Assembly: GCA_964646885.1 (NCBI GenBank)
Contig: CAZYFM010000002.1
Coordinates: 1 to 64,000 of the forward strand
Direction: 5' to 3'
Length of the DNA stretch: 64,000 nucleotides
Origin: SZUA-430 sp964646885
Lineage (GTDB): Bacteria; Pseudomonadota; Alphaproteobacteria; Micropepsales; Micropepsaceae
Shown: positions 52,664 through 61,606 of the stretch, one piece after another
Layout: each line of letters starts with the position of its first letter
How positions within the stretch are numbered: position 1 is the stretch's first letter
The notes under the pieces: model-generated
Databases searched by the model: none
What the model was told of the DNA's origin: nothing
Seen by the model: the letters and a program-made list of their open reading frames with translations, nothing else
Program-made: the position numbers and the translations under genes

Positions 52664-52749
52664 TCAAGCATCCTGATGTTTCCGGCGAGGACTTCTGGTA
52701 GACCCGGGGATCACTGTCAAGCACCACCAGATGGACGCGCGTAGGCCCC

Positions 52750-53193
52750 ATGACAAAGGACTTGCCACCTTCACCAGCACTCTCGGTTGACGCCGTCCTC
52801 TTTGACCCGGCCGGGCGATTGCTGCTGATCCGCAGGAAGTATCCGCCCTTCCAGGGACAATTCGCCCTGCCTGGAGGCTTCGTCGACTATGGAGAAACCG
52901 TCGAAGCGGCCGTGATGCGGGAACTGCTGGAGGAAACCGGTGTAAGCACGGGCATCCAGCGCCTTGTTGGTGTTTACTCCGCACCCGACCGCGATCCGCG
53001 AAGGCATAACGTTTCCGTGGCTTTCCTCATGCAGCCCAGCGGACAAACACCACAGGGTGGAGACGACGCAGCCTCCGCGGCGTATGTCGCCAACTGGCGC
53101 GACGCCGACCTGGCATTTGATCATCGAAGGATCGTTGAAGACGGCTGGAAACTTTGGTCAGCCATGAACGCGTCATCTGCGACCACACTCTGA
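52750..53193 (+). CDS. Nudix hydrolase
   Basis: 147 residues. The full Nudix box is present from GGFVDYGETVEAAVMREL to LEETGV, with the metal-binding glutamates in REL-LEE. The flanking strand QFALPGGFVD fits the ADP-ribose/NADH pyrophosphatase branch. Cytosolic housecleaning of nucleoside diphosphate derivatives is likely; exact substrate unknown. Divergent from the SCO gene (gap 86 bp). Confidence 0.93.
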   Translation: MTKDLPPSPALSVDAVLFDPAGRLLLIRRKYPPFQGQFALPGGFVDYGETVEAAVMRELLEETGVSTGIQRLVGVYSAPDRDPRRHNVSVAFLMQPSGQTPQGGDDAASAAYVANWRDADLAFDHRRIVEDGWKLWSAMNASSATTL

Positions 53194-53294
53194 TGGTCGT
53201 GGCCGAAGTCCTTGGCAGCAGGCTCCCGTCTGCATTCGCCTGTAGTGCACAAAGTCGCTAGAAGACAACACCTGATCTCTTCCGGAAAACTCAC

Positions 53295-54548
53295 ATGAGC
53301 GTTGAAGCGTCCAGCAAGTCGGGTTCTCCCGGAGGAGCCGCGGTCATTTTCATCTTCGTGACACTCGTTCTGGATGTTCTGGCCATGGGAATCATCATTC
53401 CCGTCCTGCCAAAACTCATTGAAGGGTTCATGGAAGGCCAGCACGCGGACGCGGTCCGCATGGGAAGCCTGCTCGGCCTGGTGTGGGCCGTCATGCAGTT
53501 CATCTTCACCCCCATCCAGGGGGCACTGTCGGATCGCTTCGGGAGAAGACCGGTACTCCTCGCATCCATGACTGGCCTGGGCATCGACTACGTGATCATG
53601 GCGCTTGCCCCCAATCTGACCTGGCTGATCATCGGGCGAGCCCTGTCCGGCATCACGGCCGCAAGCTTCAGCACCGCGAATGCATACATTGCCGATGTGA
53701 CGACGCCGGACAGGCGTGCCGCTGCATTCGGCATGATGGGCGCCGCATTCGGGATCGGCTTCGTGCTGGGTCCGCTTCTCGGTGGCATTACGGGAAGCAT
53801 CGACCCGCGACTTCCGTTCTGGATCGCAGCGGCGCTCAGCCTTCTCAACGCGCTTTACGGCTACTTCATCCTTCCCGAATCCCTGCCCCCGGAGAAGCGA
53901 AGCAAGACATTCGCACTCTCAAGGGCGAACCCGATCGGGTCACTGGCCTTTCTCGCATCCCATCCGCAGATGTTCGGATTGGCGATGGCGCAGTTCCTCT
54001 ACATGGTCGCACACAATGTCTACCCAACCATCTTCAACTGGTTTGTGACCTACCGATATGAATGGAATGAAATGATGATCAGCTACGCGCTGGCGGCAGT
54101 CGGCGTGACGAGCATTATTGTCCAGGGTGGACTGACTGGGCCAGTCGTCAAGCGCCTCGGAGAACGTCAGGCGATGATGTTCGGACTGTGTTGCGGCATC
54201 ATTGGCTTCCTGATTTACGGCTTCGCACCGACCGGAGGCTGGATCTGGATTGCCATTCCGATTTCCGCCCTCTGGGCATTCTACGGACCAGCAGCGCAGT
54301 CGCTGATGTCACGATGCGTGGATCCGTCGGAACAGGGACGGCTTCAGGGGGCGCTCGCGAGCATGAACGGCATCGCCTTCATGATAGCGCCTGTGCTGTA
54401 CCCGCAGCTGTTCGCTTCAGCACTCGACATGAAAGAGGCCATGGGAAACCTCCCCGTGCTTGGCGCTCCATTCTTCATGGCCGCAGTTCTCTTGGGAGGT
54501 GCGCTCCTGCTTGCGGAGCGGGCGACGAGAAAGGCCTCAGCCGGCTGA
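53295..54548 (+). CDS. TetA-like MFS drug/proton antiporter
   Basis: 417 residues, twelve membrane segments. Motif A is intact (GALSDRFGRRPVLLASM) and motif C is present (GAAFGIGFVLGPLLGG). Other TetA-family features include DVLAMGIIIPVLPKL in helix 1 and YIADVTTPDRRAAAFG. It is chromosomal and may export a metabolite or drug; tetracycline transport is not shown by sequence. Its last twelve bases form a palindrome with the end of the opposite gene. Confidence 0.9.
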   Translation: MSVEASSKSGSPGGAAVIFIFVTLVLDVLAMGIIIPVLPKLIEGFMEGQHADAVRMGSLLGLVWAVMQFIFTPIQGALSDRFGRRPVLLASMTGLGIDYVIMALAPNLTWLIIGRALSGITAASFSTANAYIADVTTPDRRAAAFGMMGAAFGIGFVLGPLLGGITGSIDPRLPFWIAAALSLLNALYGYFILPESLPPEKRSKTFALSRANPIGSLAFLASHPQMFGLAMAQFLYMVAHNVYPTIFNWFVTYRYEWNEMMISYALAAVGVTSIIVQGGLTGPVVKRLGERQAMMFGLCCGIIGFLIYGFAPTGGWIWIAIPISALWAFYGPAAQSLMSRCVDPSEQGRLQGALASMNGIAFMIAPVLYPQLFASALDMKEAMGNLPVLGAPFFMAAVLLGGALLLAERATRKASAG

Positions 54549-55070
54549 CGGCGCTCTGAGCTCCAGCCACTCCCAGCTTGTTGCATGGCCGACGACGGCG
54601 ATGCCGCTGGACGGCGTGCGCAACGGCAGCACGAGGAAAACGATGACACCGCGCTGGCTTTTTTCGTCATAGGCAGGAAAACCGGTGTACTCGACCCGCC
54701 CATTCGTACCGTCGGCAAACCGAACCGGGGTGATCTGCCACAGACCACACGGCCGCGTCATCATCAGGAACGTGCTGTCAAAGGCTTCTCCCTTGTAGGC
54801 GGGGTCAACCATTTCAAGATAGTCGAGGCCAACCAGTGGGCCACCCTGCATGAGCGACAGCGCAGCACCTGCATGCGTGAACGTGAGCGTTCGGGTCTTG
54901 GCACTCGGATGCACAACGGCCATCCAGCCTGAAAGGTCCATCAGGCTGTCGGTCTTGATGTCATCGAGTTTGGGCAGAAGTCCTGGAACGGTCGATGACT
55001 TTATGATGGACTCAAAGCGGTTGCTCTCGGGGCTGCGCGCGTGAGGCAGGTTTTGGGTGTCATTCGGCAT
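54537..55070 (-). CDS. PAS-domain protein (PAS_5 type)
   Basis: 177 residues from the ATG at 55070; longer frames overlap the divergent gene. The pattern fits the small alphaproteobacterial PAS_5 proteins: DIKTDSLMDLSGWMAVVHPS, then MMTRPCGLWQITPVRFADG and VEYTGFPAYDEKSQRGVI. A single regulatory domain with no output domain, probably cytosolic and acting through a partner. Both it and the convergent transporter end in Ser-Ala-Gly. Confidence 0.75.
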   Translation of the reverse strand: MPNDTQNLPHARSPESNRFESIIKSSTVPGLLPKLDDIKTDSLMDLSGWMAVVHPSAKTRTLTFTHAGAALSLMQGGPLVGLDYLEMVDPAYKGEAFDSTFLMMTRPCGLWQITPVRFADGTNGRVEYTGFPAYDEKSQRGVIVFLVLPLRTPSSGIAVVGHATSWEWLELRAPSAG

Positions 55071-55174
55071 GTTCAGAACGCCCTTGCCACTGAAACCATG
55101 CCGGCGTTTCGAAGTGGTAAGTCGCCAATCCGGATGTGCTACACTCTGTTGTCGCAAGGACATGACTGGAACCC

Positions 55175-55597
55175 ATGGCAGAGCCGAAAACCAAACCTTC
55201 CAAAGACAGTGTCGCGAAATTCGTGGCGAAGCAGCCTGAGAACGTTCGGGCCGACACTCTGGCATTGATGGATATGATGGAAGAGCTTTCCGGCGCCCCC
55301 CCCATTTTGTGGGGGACGAGCATTATCGGATTTGGCAAGTACACTTACGTTTACGCGAGCGGCAGGTCAGGCGACTGGCCGATCATTGGCCTCAGCCCCC
55401 GAAAGCAGAACCTCACGCTGTATTTGATGCCGGGTTTTGAGGGACAGGAAAAACTGCTTGCCAAGCTTGGCAAGCACAAGACGGCCAAATCCTGCCTCTA
55501 TTTCAAGCGCCTTTCGGACCTGCACATTCCGACGCTGAAAACCCTCATGAAGAGGTCCATCGCTGAAATGCGCAAAAAGTACCCTGACGCCCGGTAG
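55175..55597 (+). CDS. DUF1801 family protein
   Basis: 140 residues of the YdhG-like DUF1801 fold: LMDMMEELSGAPPILWGTSI, then GFGKYTYVYASGRSGDWPIIG, LYLMPGF and LGKHKTAKSCLYFKRL. Function unknown in the family. It starts 105 bp from the divergent PAS gene and ends 6 bp before the stop of the convergent GST. Confidence 0.85.
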   Translation: MAEPKTKPSKDSVAKFVAKQPENVRADTLALMDMMEELSGAPPILWGTSIIGFGKYTYVYASGRSGDWPIIGLSPRKQNLTLYLMPGFEGQEKLLAKLGKHKTAKSCLYFKRLSDLHIPTLKTLMKRSIAEMRKKYPDAR

Positions 55598-55603
55598 CCT
55601 TCC

Positions 55604-56236
55604 TCAGCGCGCGGGAAGGCTCTCGCTGGGAGCTGGCCTGCAAGCCGCAAAACTTGGCAGTGCTTCGCACCGCTCCGCCAGCGACGCCAGTCTGGGAAAC
55701 GCAGCATGAGGAAAAAGTTCCGGCAGTCGCAATGCCAGATACCCAAGCATCGTTCCCGTCATGACGTCGGCCTGTGACAGCCTGCTGCCGACGAGCCAGC
55801 GGTCCTGCACCAGCCCTTCAAGATGAGAGAGGCTGTTCGCGACCTGGGACCTGCACCGGTTGATCCAGGCATCGCTCACGGATGCCTCCGGATGGAAATA
55901 GCGCTCGTAGACAATGGCTATCGCCTTGTCGACGACACCGGACGACACGCCAACCACACGCAGCACTTTCCGGCGCTCCGGCCCCGACCGTGGCAACAGG
56001 TTCGCGCCTGCTCCGGCCTTCTCTTCGAGGAAGTCGACGATGGCATTGCTGTCGATCAACACTTCTCCGTCGTCGAGGATCAGGGAAGGAACGCGCCCCA
56101 GCGGATTGATGCGGGCCATTTCGGCGGCGTCGCTGATGACCGACATCGTGTTGCGCCGGAAAGGCATGCCATAATGGTGCAGCGTTACGGCAACACGGCG
56201 CACAAACGGTGAGTCAAACTGCCCGACAAGGATCAT
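55604..56236 (-). CDS. Glutathione S-transferase family protein
   Basis: 210 residues from the ATG at 56236, giving the family start MILVGQFDSPFVRRVAVTL. Ser in SPFVRR is the likely thiol-activating residue. It has the cis-Pro segment NPLGRVPSLILDDG, then IDSNAIVDFLEE. The helical half has RWLVGSRLSQADVMTG. A second, unrelated-subgroup GST in this window lies at 7221. Cytosolic detoxification is the general role. Confidence 0.9.
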   Translation of the reverse strand: MILVGQFDSPFVRRVAVTLHHYGMPFRRNTMSVISDAAEMARINPLGRVPSLILDDGEVLIDSNAIVDFLEEKAGAGANLLPRSGPERRKVLRVVGVSSGVVDKAIAIVYERYFHPEASVSDAWINRCRSQVANSLSHLEGLVQDRWLVGSRLSQADVMTGTMLGYLALRLPELFPHAAFPRLASLAERCEALPSFAACRPAPSESLPAR

Positions 56237-56378
56237 GGGGCAAGGCCTTTCAATGTGATGGAGGCAGAGTTTAACCCATCGCATCAGGACCGGCGAGGGG
56301 CGGCATCTTCCCTCCCATCTTGATCGATACCCGGGAGGCTTATAATCGCGAATCAGTTGCTTTCAGTGGGGGACCACC

Positions 56379-56834
56379 ATGTCGCGTTACCGCCAGCGCC
56401 GCGTCCAGCTCAAGTCATCGTCTCCGACGTTCGATGTCTTTCCGCTGCTGTCCCTTCCGCTGATCTATTACAACTTTGCGGTCATATTCGTATTTGGCCT
56501 TGATCCCGTGCAGGTGAATGCCTGGCTTGCCGGACCGGCCTTCCAGATCACGATGTTCTCCGGAACGGTGTGGTCCATGACCCAGGCCGACGTGATCATC
56601 GCAGCAGGCATGGGATTGCTGTTCATCGAAATCCTGAAGTCTGTCGGAGCGCCCATGCTCTCGCTCGTGAACCACGGCATAGCCGTCATGACCCTGCTGG
56701 TTTACTCCGTCGAGTTCATGTCGATACCCGGGTTCACGACATCGACGTTTTTCCTGCTCGGTCTGATGCAGTTGATTGACGTCATCGCGGGCTACACGAT
56801 CACGATCGTCGCGACGCGCGGGCTATCCCGCTAA
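56379..56834 (+). CDS. Small four-helix membrane protein
   Basis: 151 residues with four hydrophobic segments (about 25-42, 70-87, 92-112, 120-142) and a basic N-terminus (MSRYRQRRVQLKSS). No catalytic or binding motif is visible. Similar unnamed inner-membrane proteins are common in alphaproteobacteria. Function unknown. Confidence 0.7.
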   Translation: MSRYRQRRVQLKSSSPTFDVFPLLSLPLIYYNFAVIFVFGLDPVQVNAWLAGPAFQITMFSGTVWSMTQADVIIAAGMGLLFIEILKSVGAPMLSLVNHGIAVMTLLVYSVEFMSIPGFTTSTFFLLGLMQLIDVIAGYTITIVATRGLSR

Positions 56835-56854
56835 CCGGCATCCCTGACATCCGA

Positions 56855-56883
56855 AACGGAACCGGTCGACCACCGGTTCCGTT
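56855..56883. terminator. Strong bidirectional hairpin between convergent genes
   Basis: A perfect 12-bp stem (AACGGAACCGGT / ACCGGTTCCGTT) with a 5-nt loop lies between the membrane-protein stop (56834) and the parC stop (56896). It is well placed to end both transcripts. Confidence 0.6.
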
Positions 56884-56895
56884 GGAAGTGAAGCC

Positions 56896-59121
56896 TCACC
56901 CCTGGAACGGCGGCGAGAACTTGCCATTCTTCGGCCAGCCCTTCGGTACAAGCCGACCAGCCTGGGCGCGACCACCAACATACTCCTTGAGCTCGCCCTT
57001 CTCCCAGGTTCGCCCGTTATAGTCGCGCAGGCCATCTGCAAGCGTGAACGCGGCCGCATCATTCAGCCCGCCATCCTTGAACTTTTGCAGCGACACGCCC
57101 TTGCCGCGGTTCATCTCCGGGATCTCATCGAGCTTGAAGATGACCATCTTTCGGTTGTCGCCGATGAAAGCGGCATGGTCGCCAGACACTGGCGTGCAGA
57201 CCTTTGCCTCTTCGAGCGGATCAACGTTAAGCACCTGCTTGCCGCCACGTTTCTGGGCCAGCACCTCTTCCTCCGGTACGACGAAACCGCGTCCTGTGCT
57301 TGATGCCACCAGCAACTTGCGACCCGGCTGGTGAACGAACATCGAGACGATATCCTGGTCATTCTCGAGGTCACACATGAGGCGGATGGGCTCACCGTGC
57401 CCACGTCCGCCGGGAAGCTGCGAACAGTCGAGCGTGAAGAACCGTCCATTGGTCGACAGGACCAGAAGCTTGTCCGTCGTCTGCGCCTTCACCCAGAAGC
57501 GCCCCTTGTCGCCGTCCTTGAACTTGACGTCTTCGCTGGGATCCACATGCCCCTTCATCGCGCGGATCCAGCCCTTTTCGGAGCATAGCACCGTGATCGG
57601 TTCCTTCTCGACAAAGGACTCGATCGGAACATCCTCGATCGCAGGCGCATCCGAGAACTGCGAGCGGCGCTTGCCGAGCACCGTCTTGGCACCAAACTTC
57701 GCGCGCAACTCCTGGAAGCTCGCCTTCAGCTTGTCGTTCTGCAACTCCTCCGACTTCACCAGCGCCTTGAGTTCCTTCTGCTCGGCCTGCAGAGACTTGT
57801 GCTCCTGCCGGATCTCCATTTCCTCAAGCTTGCGCAGGCTCCGGAGCCTCATGTTGAGGATGGCTTCAGCCTGCATGTCCGTCAGCTTGAACGCCTTGAT
57901 CAGCTCGGCCTTGGGCTCGTCCGAGGTCCGGATGATCTTGATGACCTTGTCGATGTTCAGGAAGACCGCGAGGTAGCCTTCGAGGATCTCCAGGCGGTCG
58001 GCAATCTTTGCAAGCCTGTGGTTCGCCCGGCGGATCATGACGCCGCGCTGATGCTCAAGGAAAGCCTGCAGCGCCTGCTTGAGGCTCATCACGCGAGGCG
58101 TCTGGTTGGCGTCCAGCACCGTCATGTTCAGCGAGAACCTCGTTTCGAGGTCCGTCAGGCGGAACATGTGCTCCATGAGCATTTCCGCCTCGACATTCTT
58201 GCTCTTCGGAACAAGGACGAGCCGGATATCCTCGGTGGACTCGTCGCGAACGTCGTCAAGAAGTGGCAGCTTCTTCTCCGAGATCAGGTCGGCAATCTTT
58301 TCGACCAGCTTGGATTTCGGCACCTGGAACGGGATCTCTGTGACTACGATCTGCCACGTCCCGCGTGCACCTTCCTCCTTGTGCCAGCGGGCGCGGACAC
58401 GGAAGCCGCCCTTGCCCGTGCGATAGGCTTCGGCGATGGACTCTGCAGGCTCGACGACGATACCGCCGGTCGGGAAGTCCGGCCCCTTGATGTACTGCAA
58501 CAATGTGTCGTCGCGGGCATTCGGGGAATTGACGAGGTGGATCAGCGCCTGGGCAATTTCGTCCAGGTTATGCGGCGGAATGTTGGTCGCCATGCCGACG
58601 GCAATGCCCGAGGCGCCATTGGCCAGCAGGTTCGGAAATCCGCCCGGAATGATGACCGGCTCCTGGTCTTCGCCATTATAGGTCGGCCGATAGTCCGTGC
58701 CGTCGTCGTTCAGGCCCTCAAGCAGGATCTGCGCGATTTCCGTAAGGCGGCTTTCCGTGTAGCGCATGGCCGCCGGGTTATCGCCGTCGACATTGCCAAA
58801 GTTCCCCTGTCCGTCGATGAGCGGGTAGCGCAGCGAAAAGCTCTGGGCCAGACGCACGAGCGCGTCGTAGATCGACTGGTCACCGTGGGGATGGAACTGG
58901 CCCATGACGTCACCCACCACGCGGGCACACTTCTTGAAGCTCGACTTGGGATCAAGCCCCAGCCGCTGCATCGCAAACAGCAGGCGCCGGTGCACCGGTT
59001 TGAGGCCGTCGCGCACGTCAGGAAGCGCACGCTGCATGATGGTCGACAGGGCATAGGCAAGATACCGCTCGCCCAATGCATCCTTCAGGTCGACTTCACG
59101 GACGACGTCGTCGAGTGCCAT
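56896..59121 (-). CDS. parC: DNA topoisomerase IV subunit A
   Basis: 741 residues. The breakage-reunion domain has HGDQSIYDALVRLAQSFSLRYP and the active-site Tyr in AAMRYTESRL. A coiled-coil tower (EEMEIRQEHKSLQAEQKELK) follows, then a C-terminal propeller. With ParE it decatenates replicated chromosomes. The positions matching E. coli Ser80/Glu84 are Gln and Asp here. parE is not in the window. The gene is 134 bp upstream of the recO end and transcribed the same way. Confidence 0.95.
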   Translation of the reverse strand: MALDDVVREVDLKDALGERYLAYALSTIMQRALPDVRDGLKPVHRRLLFAMQRLGLDPKSSFKKCARVVGDVMGQFHPHGDQSIYDALVRLAQSFSLRYPLIDGQGNFGNVDGDNPAAMRYTESRLTEIAQILLEGLNDDGTDYRPTYNGEDQEPVIIPGGFPNLLANGASGIAVGMATNIPPHNLDEIAQALIHLVNSPNARDDTLLQYIKGPDFPTGGIVVEPAESIAEAYRTGKGGFRVRARWHKEEGARGTWQIVVTEIPFQVPKSKLVEKIADLISEKKLPLLDDVRDESTEDIRLVLVPKSKNVEAEMLMEHMFRLTDLETRFSLNMTVLDANQTPRVMSLKQALQAFLEHQRGVMIRRANHRLAKIADRLEILEGYLAVFLNIDKVIKIIRTSDEPKAELIKAFKLTDMQAEAILNMRLRSLRKLEEMEIRQEHKSLQAEQKELKALVKSEELQNDKLKASFQELRAKFGAKTVLGKRRSQFSDAPAIEDVPIESFVEKEPITVLCSEKGWIRAMKGHVDPSEDVKFKDGDKGRFWVKAQTTDKLLVLSTNGRFFTLDCSQLPGGRGHGEPIRLMCDLENDQDIVSMFVHQPGRKLLVASSTGRGFVVPEEEVLAQKRGGKQVLNVDPLEEAKVCTPVSGDHAAFIGDNRKMVIFKLDEIPEMNRGKGVSLQKFKDGGLNDAAAFTLADGLRDYNGRTWEKGELKEYVGGRAQAGRLVPKGWPKNGKFSPPFQG

Positions 59122-59255
59122 TTCGAATCTCGCTAGCGATGAAAATGAGGGGCCTGACTACCGAGATGACCTGCCCACCGCAAGTAACTCAAAGGTCTAG
59201 CCAAGCTTTTGATTCTTGGGGAAAAATACATTTCGAGACGATGAGGCTGAAATCG

Positions 59256-59999
59256 TCAGTCAAGTGCCCGTACACGCTGGGAAAACCTGAACCGCGCCTC
59301 GGGAAACCCCGGAGACTTCGCCCCACCCTTGGCCTCCGAAATCACCCGCTCAAGGAAGTGCCCTGTGAGTTCGAGCCCATCCTGGACGTCCTTGACAGAC
59401 GGCTCACCCGCGTTCCCCAGCAGGAAGGCTGGCAGGCGCAGCAAGCGGTGCGCATAGGAACCGGCGCCGGCGGCCGTGACCGCACGACCGGATTTGGGCG
59501 ATACAAACGCCAGATCCCTCGTTTCGCCCGTCACCGCGCAGTTCGTGAGGTCCAGGCCAAAACCCAGGTCCTCAAGCAGCACCATCTCGAACCTCACATA
59601 GGAGGCAAGCCACGAAAGAGACGGCTCCAGCACCATGTGCTGCAGAAGCCCGTCAAACGCCTCGTACACGCGCTCATGGTTTTCCCGCTCGGGCAGCGTC
59701 GCAACACACATGGCGCAGGCGGAGGCAAGGCCGTCGAGCTTTGCGCGGTCGTCGAAGAAATGGGCCGCGCGTGCCGCCGTCAGCTCCGCCGTATATGAAC
59801 CGAGCTGCTGGTCAATCCGCGCCCTCCAGTGGACGTTCAGCAGGTTCCCGGCTTCAAGCACCCCACGCATGCGGCGTGAACCGGCCGAGCGCATCAGGCC
59901 AAGGTGACGGCCATGATGTCGCGTGAGCGCCTCAAGCACCCCTCCATGCTCGCCATAGGGCCGCACCGCCAGGACAATGGCTTCGTCAGTCCATTCCAC
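59256..59999 (-). CDS. recO: DNA repair protein RecO
   Basis: 247 residues. The N-terminal OB-fold begins MEWTDEAIVLAVRPYGEHGGVLEALTR, the usual RecO start. A helical domain (EPSLSWLASYVRFEMVLLEDLGFGLDL) and a conserved SPKSGRAV segment follow. The C-terminus has the RFHL-like GHFLERVI. It loads RecA on SSB-coated DNA with RecR. The Cys of the typical zinc site appears only partly (NCAVTG). Downstream of era by 21 bp, matching alphaproteobacterial order. Confidence 0.93.
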   Translation of the reverse strand: MEWTDEAIVLAVRPYGEHGGVLEALTRHHGRHLGLMRSAGSRRMRGVLEAGNLLNVHWRARIDQQLGSYTAELTAARAAHFFDDRAKLDGLASACAMCVATLPERENHERVYEAFDGLLQHMVLEPSLSWLASYVRFEMVLLEDLGFGLDLTNCAVTGETRDLAFVSPKSGRAVTAAGAGSYAHRLLRLPAFLLGNAGEPSVKDVQDGLELTGHFLERVISEAKGGAKSPGFPEARFRFSQRVRALD

Positions 60000-60020
60000 G
60001 TGATACCGAGCCCGTCATCT

Positions 60021-60953
60021 TCATGACTTGCTGTCCGGCATGTCGAGGCCCATCTCGCGGTAGTGCTCGGGATCCTCGGACCAGTTCTCCCGGACCTTCA
60101 CGTGGAGGAAGAGATGAACCTTGTGTCCGAACAGCTCTTCCATCTCCTTGCGTGCGGTTTCGCCGAGGAGCTTGATGGTTGCTCCGCCCTTGCCCAGCAC
60201 GATGGCCCGCTGGCTCTCGCGCTCGACGAAGATGGTCTGCTCCAGCCGCGCCGAACCATCCGGCTTTGACTGCCATTGCTCTGTCACAACCGTGGTCGCG
60301 TAAGGCAGCTCCTGATGCAGGCGATCATAGATGCGCTCGCGCGTGATCTCAGCCGCCAACTGGCGCATGGGCATGTCCGCCGCCTGGTCTGCCGGATAGG
60401 CCCAGGGACCTTCCGGCACGTGCTTGGCGAGATACCTCAGGAGGTCCGCTGTCCCCTTCTTCTGCGAAGCGGAAACAAGAAACGTCTCGTCGAAGCGTGC
60501 GCGCTTGCTCAACTGCTCGATCAGAGGCAGCAACCGATCCCGCGGCATCGTATCGATCTTGTTGATCACCAGGATCGAACTGCGCTGCGCCTCGTTCAGC
60601 TTCTGGAGAATGCGATCCGTGTCGCGCGCTGAAAGGCCGTTGGGTGATTGCAGCAGCTCTTCGGCATCCACAAGCAGGCAGACAAGGTCCGCCTCGTCCG
60701 CGCCGAGCCAGGCCGCCTGCACCATGGCCCGGTCCAGCTTTCGCCGCGGCTGGAATATGCCCGGCGTGTCAACCAGCACGACCTGGGAGGTCTCATGCAT
60801 CGCAACACCGCGAATGCGCATGCGGGTCGTCTGGACCTTTCGGCTCACGATCGAGACCTTCGTCCCTACGAGGGCATTGACCAGCGTGGACTTGCCGGCA
60901 TTCGGTGCGCCGATGATGGCAACAAATCCGCAGCGCGTGGCGTGTGTCGTCAA
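60021..60953 (-). CDS. era: GTPase Era, ribosome assembly
   Basis: 310 residues from a TTG at 60953, whose TTGA overlaps the rnc stop; no ATG or GTG lies between it and the P-loop. GTPase motifs: GAPNAGKSTL (G1), DTPGIFQP (G3), NKID (G4), then a C-terminal KH domain (QRAIVLGKGGATIKLLGETARKEME). Era binds the 3' end of 16S rRNA and helps small-subunit assembly. The long C-terminus (LFLHVKVRENWSEDPEHYREMGLDM) is normal. Confidence 0.95.
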   Translation of the reverse strand: MTTHATRCGFVAIIGAPNAGKSTLVNALVGTKVSIVSRKVQTTRMRIRGVAMHETSQVVLVDTPGIFQPRRKLDRAMVQAAWLGADEADLVCLLVDAEELLQSPNGLSARDTDRILQKLNEAQRSSILVINKIDTMPRDRLLPLIEQLSKRARFDETFLVSASQKKGTADLLRYLAKHVPEGPWAYPADQAADMPMRQLAAEITRERIYDRLHQELPYATTVVTEQWQSKPDGSARLEQTIFVERESQRAIVLGKGGATIKLLGETARKEMEELFGHKVHLFLHVKVRENWSEDPEHYREMGLDMPDSKS

Positions 60954-61606
60954 GTTATCACCTTTTCAAGCAGGTTTCGGGCGGCCGCCTGCTCTGCGGC
61001 TCTGAGATTGCTGCCTTCGCCCGTCACGCAGGGTTTCGATGGAACTGCCACCTCCACCGTGAACCGCGGCGCGTGATCAGGACCATCCCGATGGAGAAGC
61101 CGATAGGTCGGATTGCCAAGCTTTCGCGCCTGTGCCCATTCCTGCAATACGTTTTTGGGGTCGCGCAGGTCGCCACGAACTTCTTCAAGCAGCGGAGTCC
61201 AGTGCTTGAGGACGAAGGCGCGCGCAACCTCGATGCCGCCATCAAGGTAGAGGGCGGCGATCAGCGCCTCGCAGGCATCACCCAGGATGGCCGGCTTTCG
61301 TCGGCCGCCGGCGCGGTCCTCGGACGGAGCCATCACGATGGCCCCATCAAGGCCGGAACTGACAGCAACGCGCGCGCAGGTTTCTTCCCGGACGAGCGCG
61401 TTGAGTTTCAGCGCAAGCGCGCCTTCATCAGCAGTGGGAAAGTGACTGAGAAGCAGGTCGGCGATCAGGACACCCAGCACGCGATCCCCGAGAAACTCAA
61501 GCCGCTCGTTGTCGGCGCCCTCCGCACTGCTGTGGGTCAGCGCGAGGCGAAGCAGGTTCGGATCCTTGAAGGTATGCCCGAAGGAAGGGAGCGCGCGATC
61601 AGCCAA
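60950..61606 (-). CDS. rnc: Ribonuclease III
   Basis: 218 residues from a TTG at 61606 that overlaps the lepB stop (TTGGCTGA), giving MADRALPSFGHTF. A longer ATG start would intrude into lepB and add a basic, non-homologous extension. The signature NERLEFLGDRVLG is present, with catalytic Glu/Asp in GDACEALIAALYLDGG, and a C-terminal double-stranded RNA-binding domain ends NLRAAEQAAARNLLEKVIT. It processes rRNA and structured mRNAs. Confidence 0.93.
   Translation of the reverse strand: MADRALPSFGHTFKDPNLLRLALTHSSAEGADNERLEFLGDRVLGVLIADLLLSHFPTADEGALALKLNALVREETCARVAVSSGLDGAIVMAPSEDRAGGRRKPAILGDACEALIAALYLDGGIEVARAFVLKHWTPLLEEVRGDLRDPKNVLQEWAQARKLGNPTYRLLHRDGPDHAPRFTVEVAVPSKPCVTGEGSNLRAAEQAAARNLLEKVIT

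Noticed and set aside
53295..54548. Acquired tetracycline-resistance gene
   Set aside because: Composition matches its neighbours, there is no divergent tetR or mobile element, and it is only TetA-like by family.
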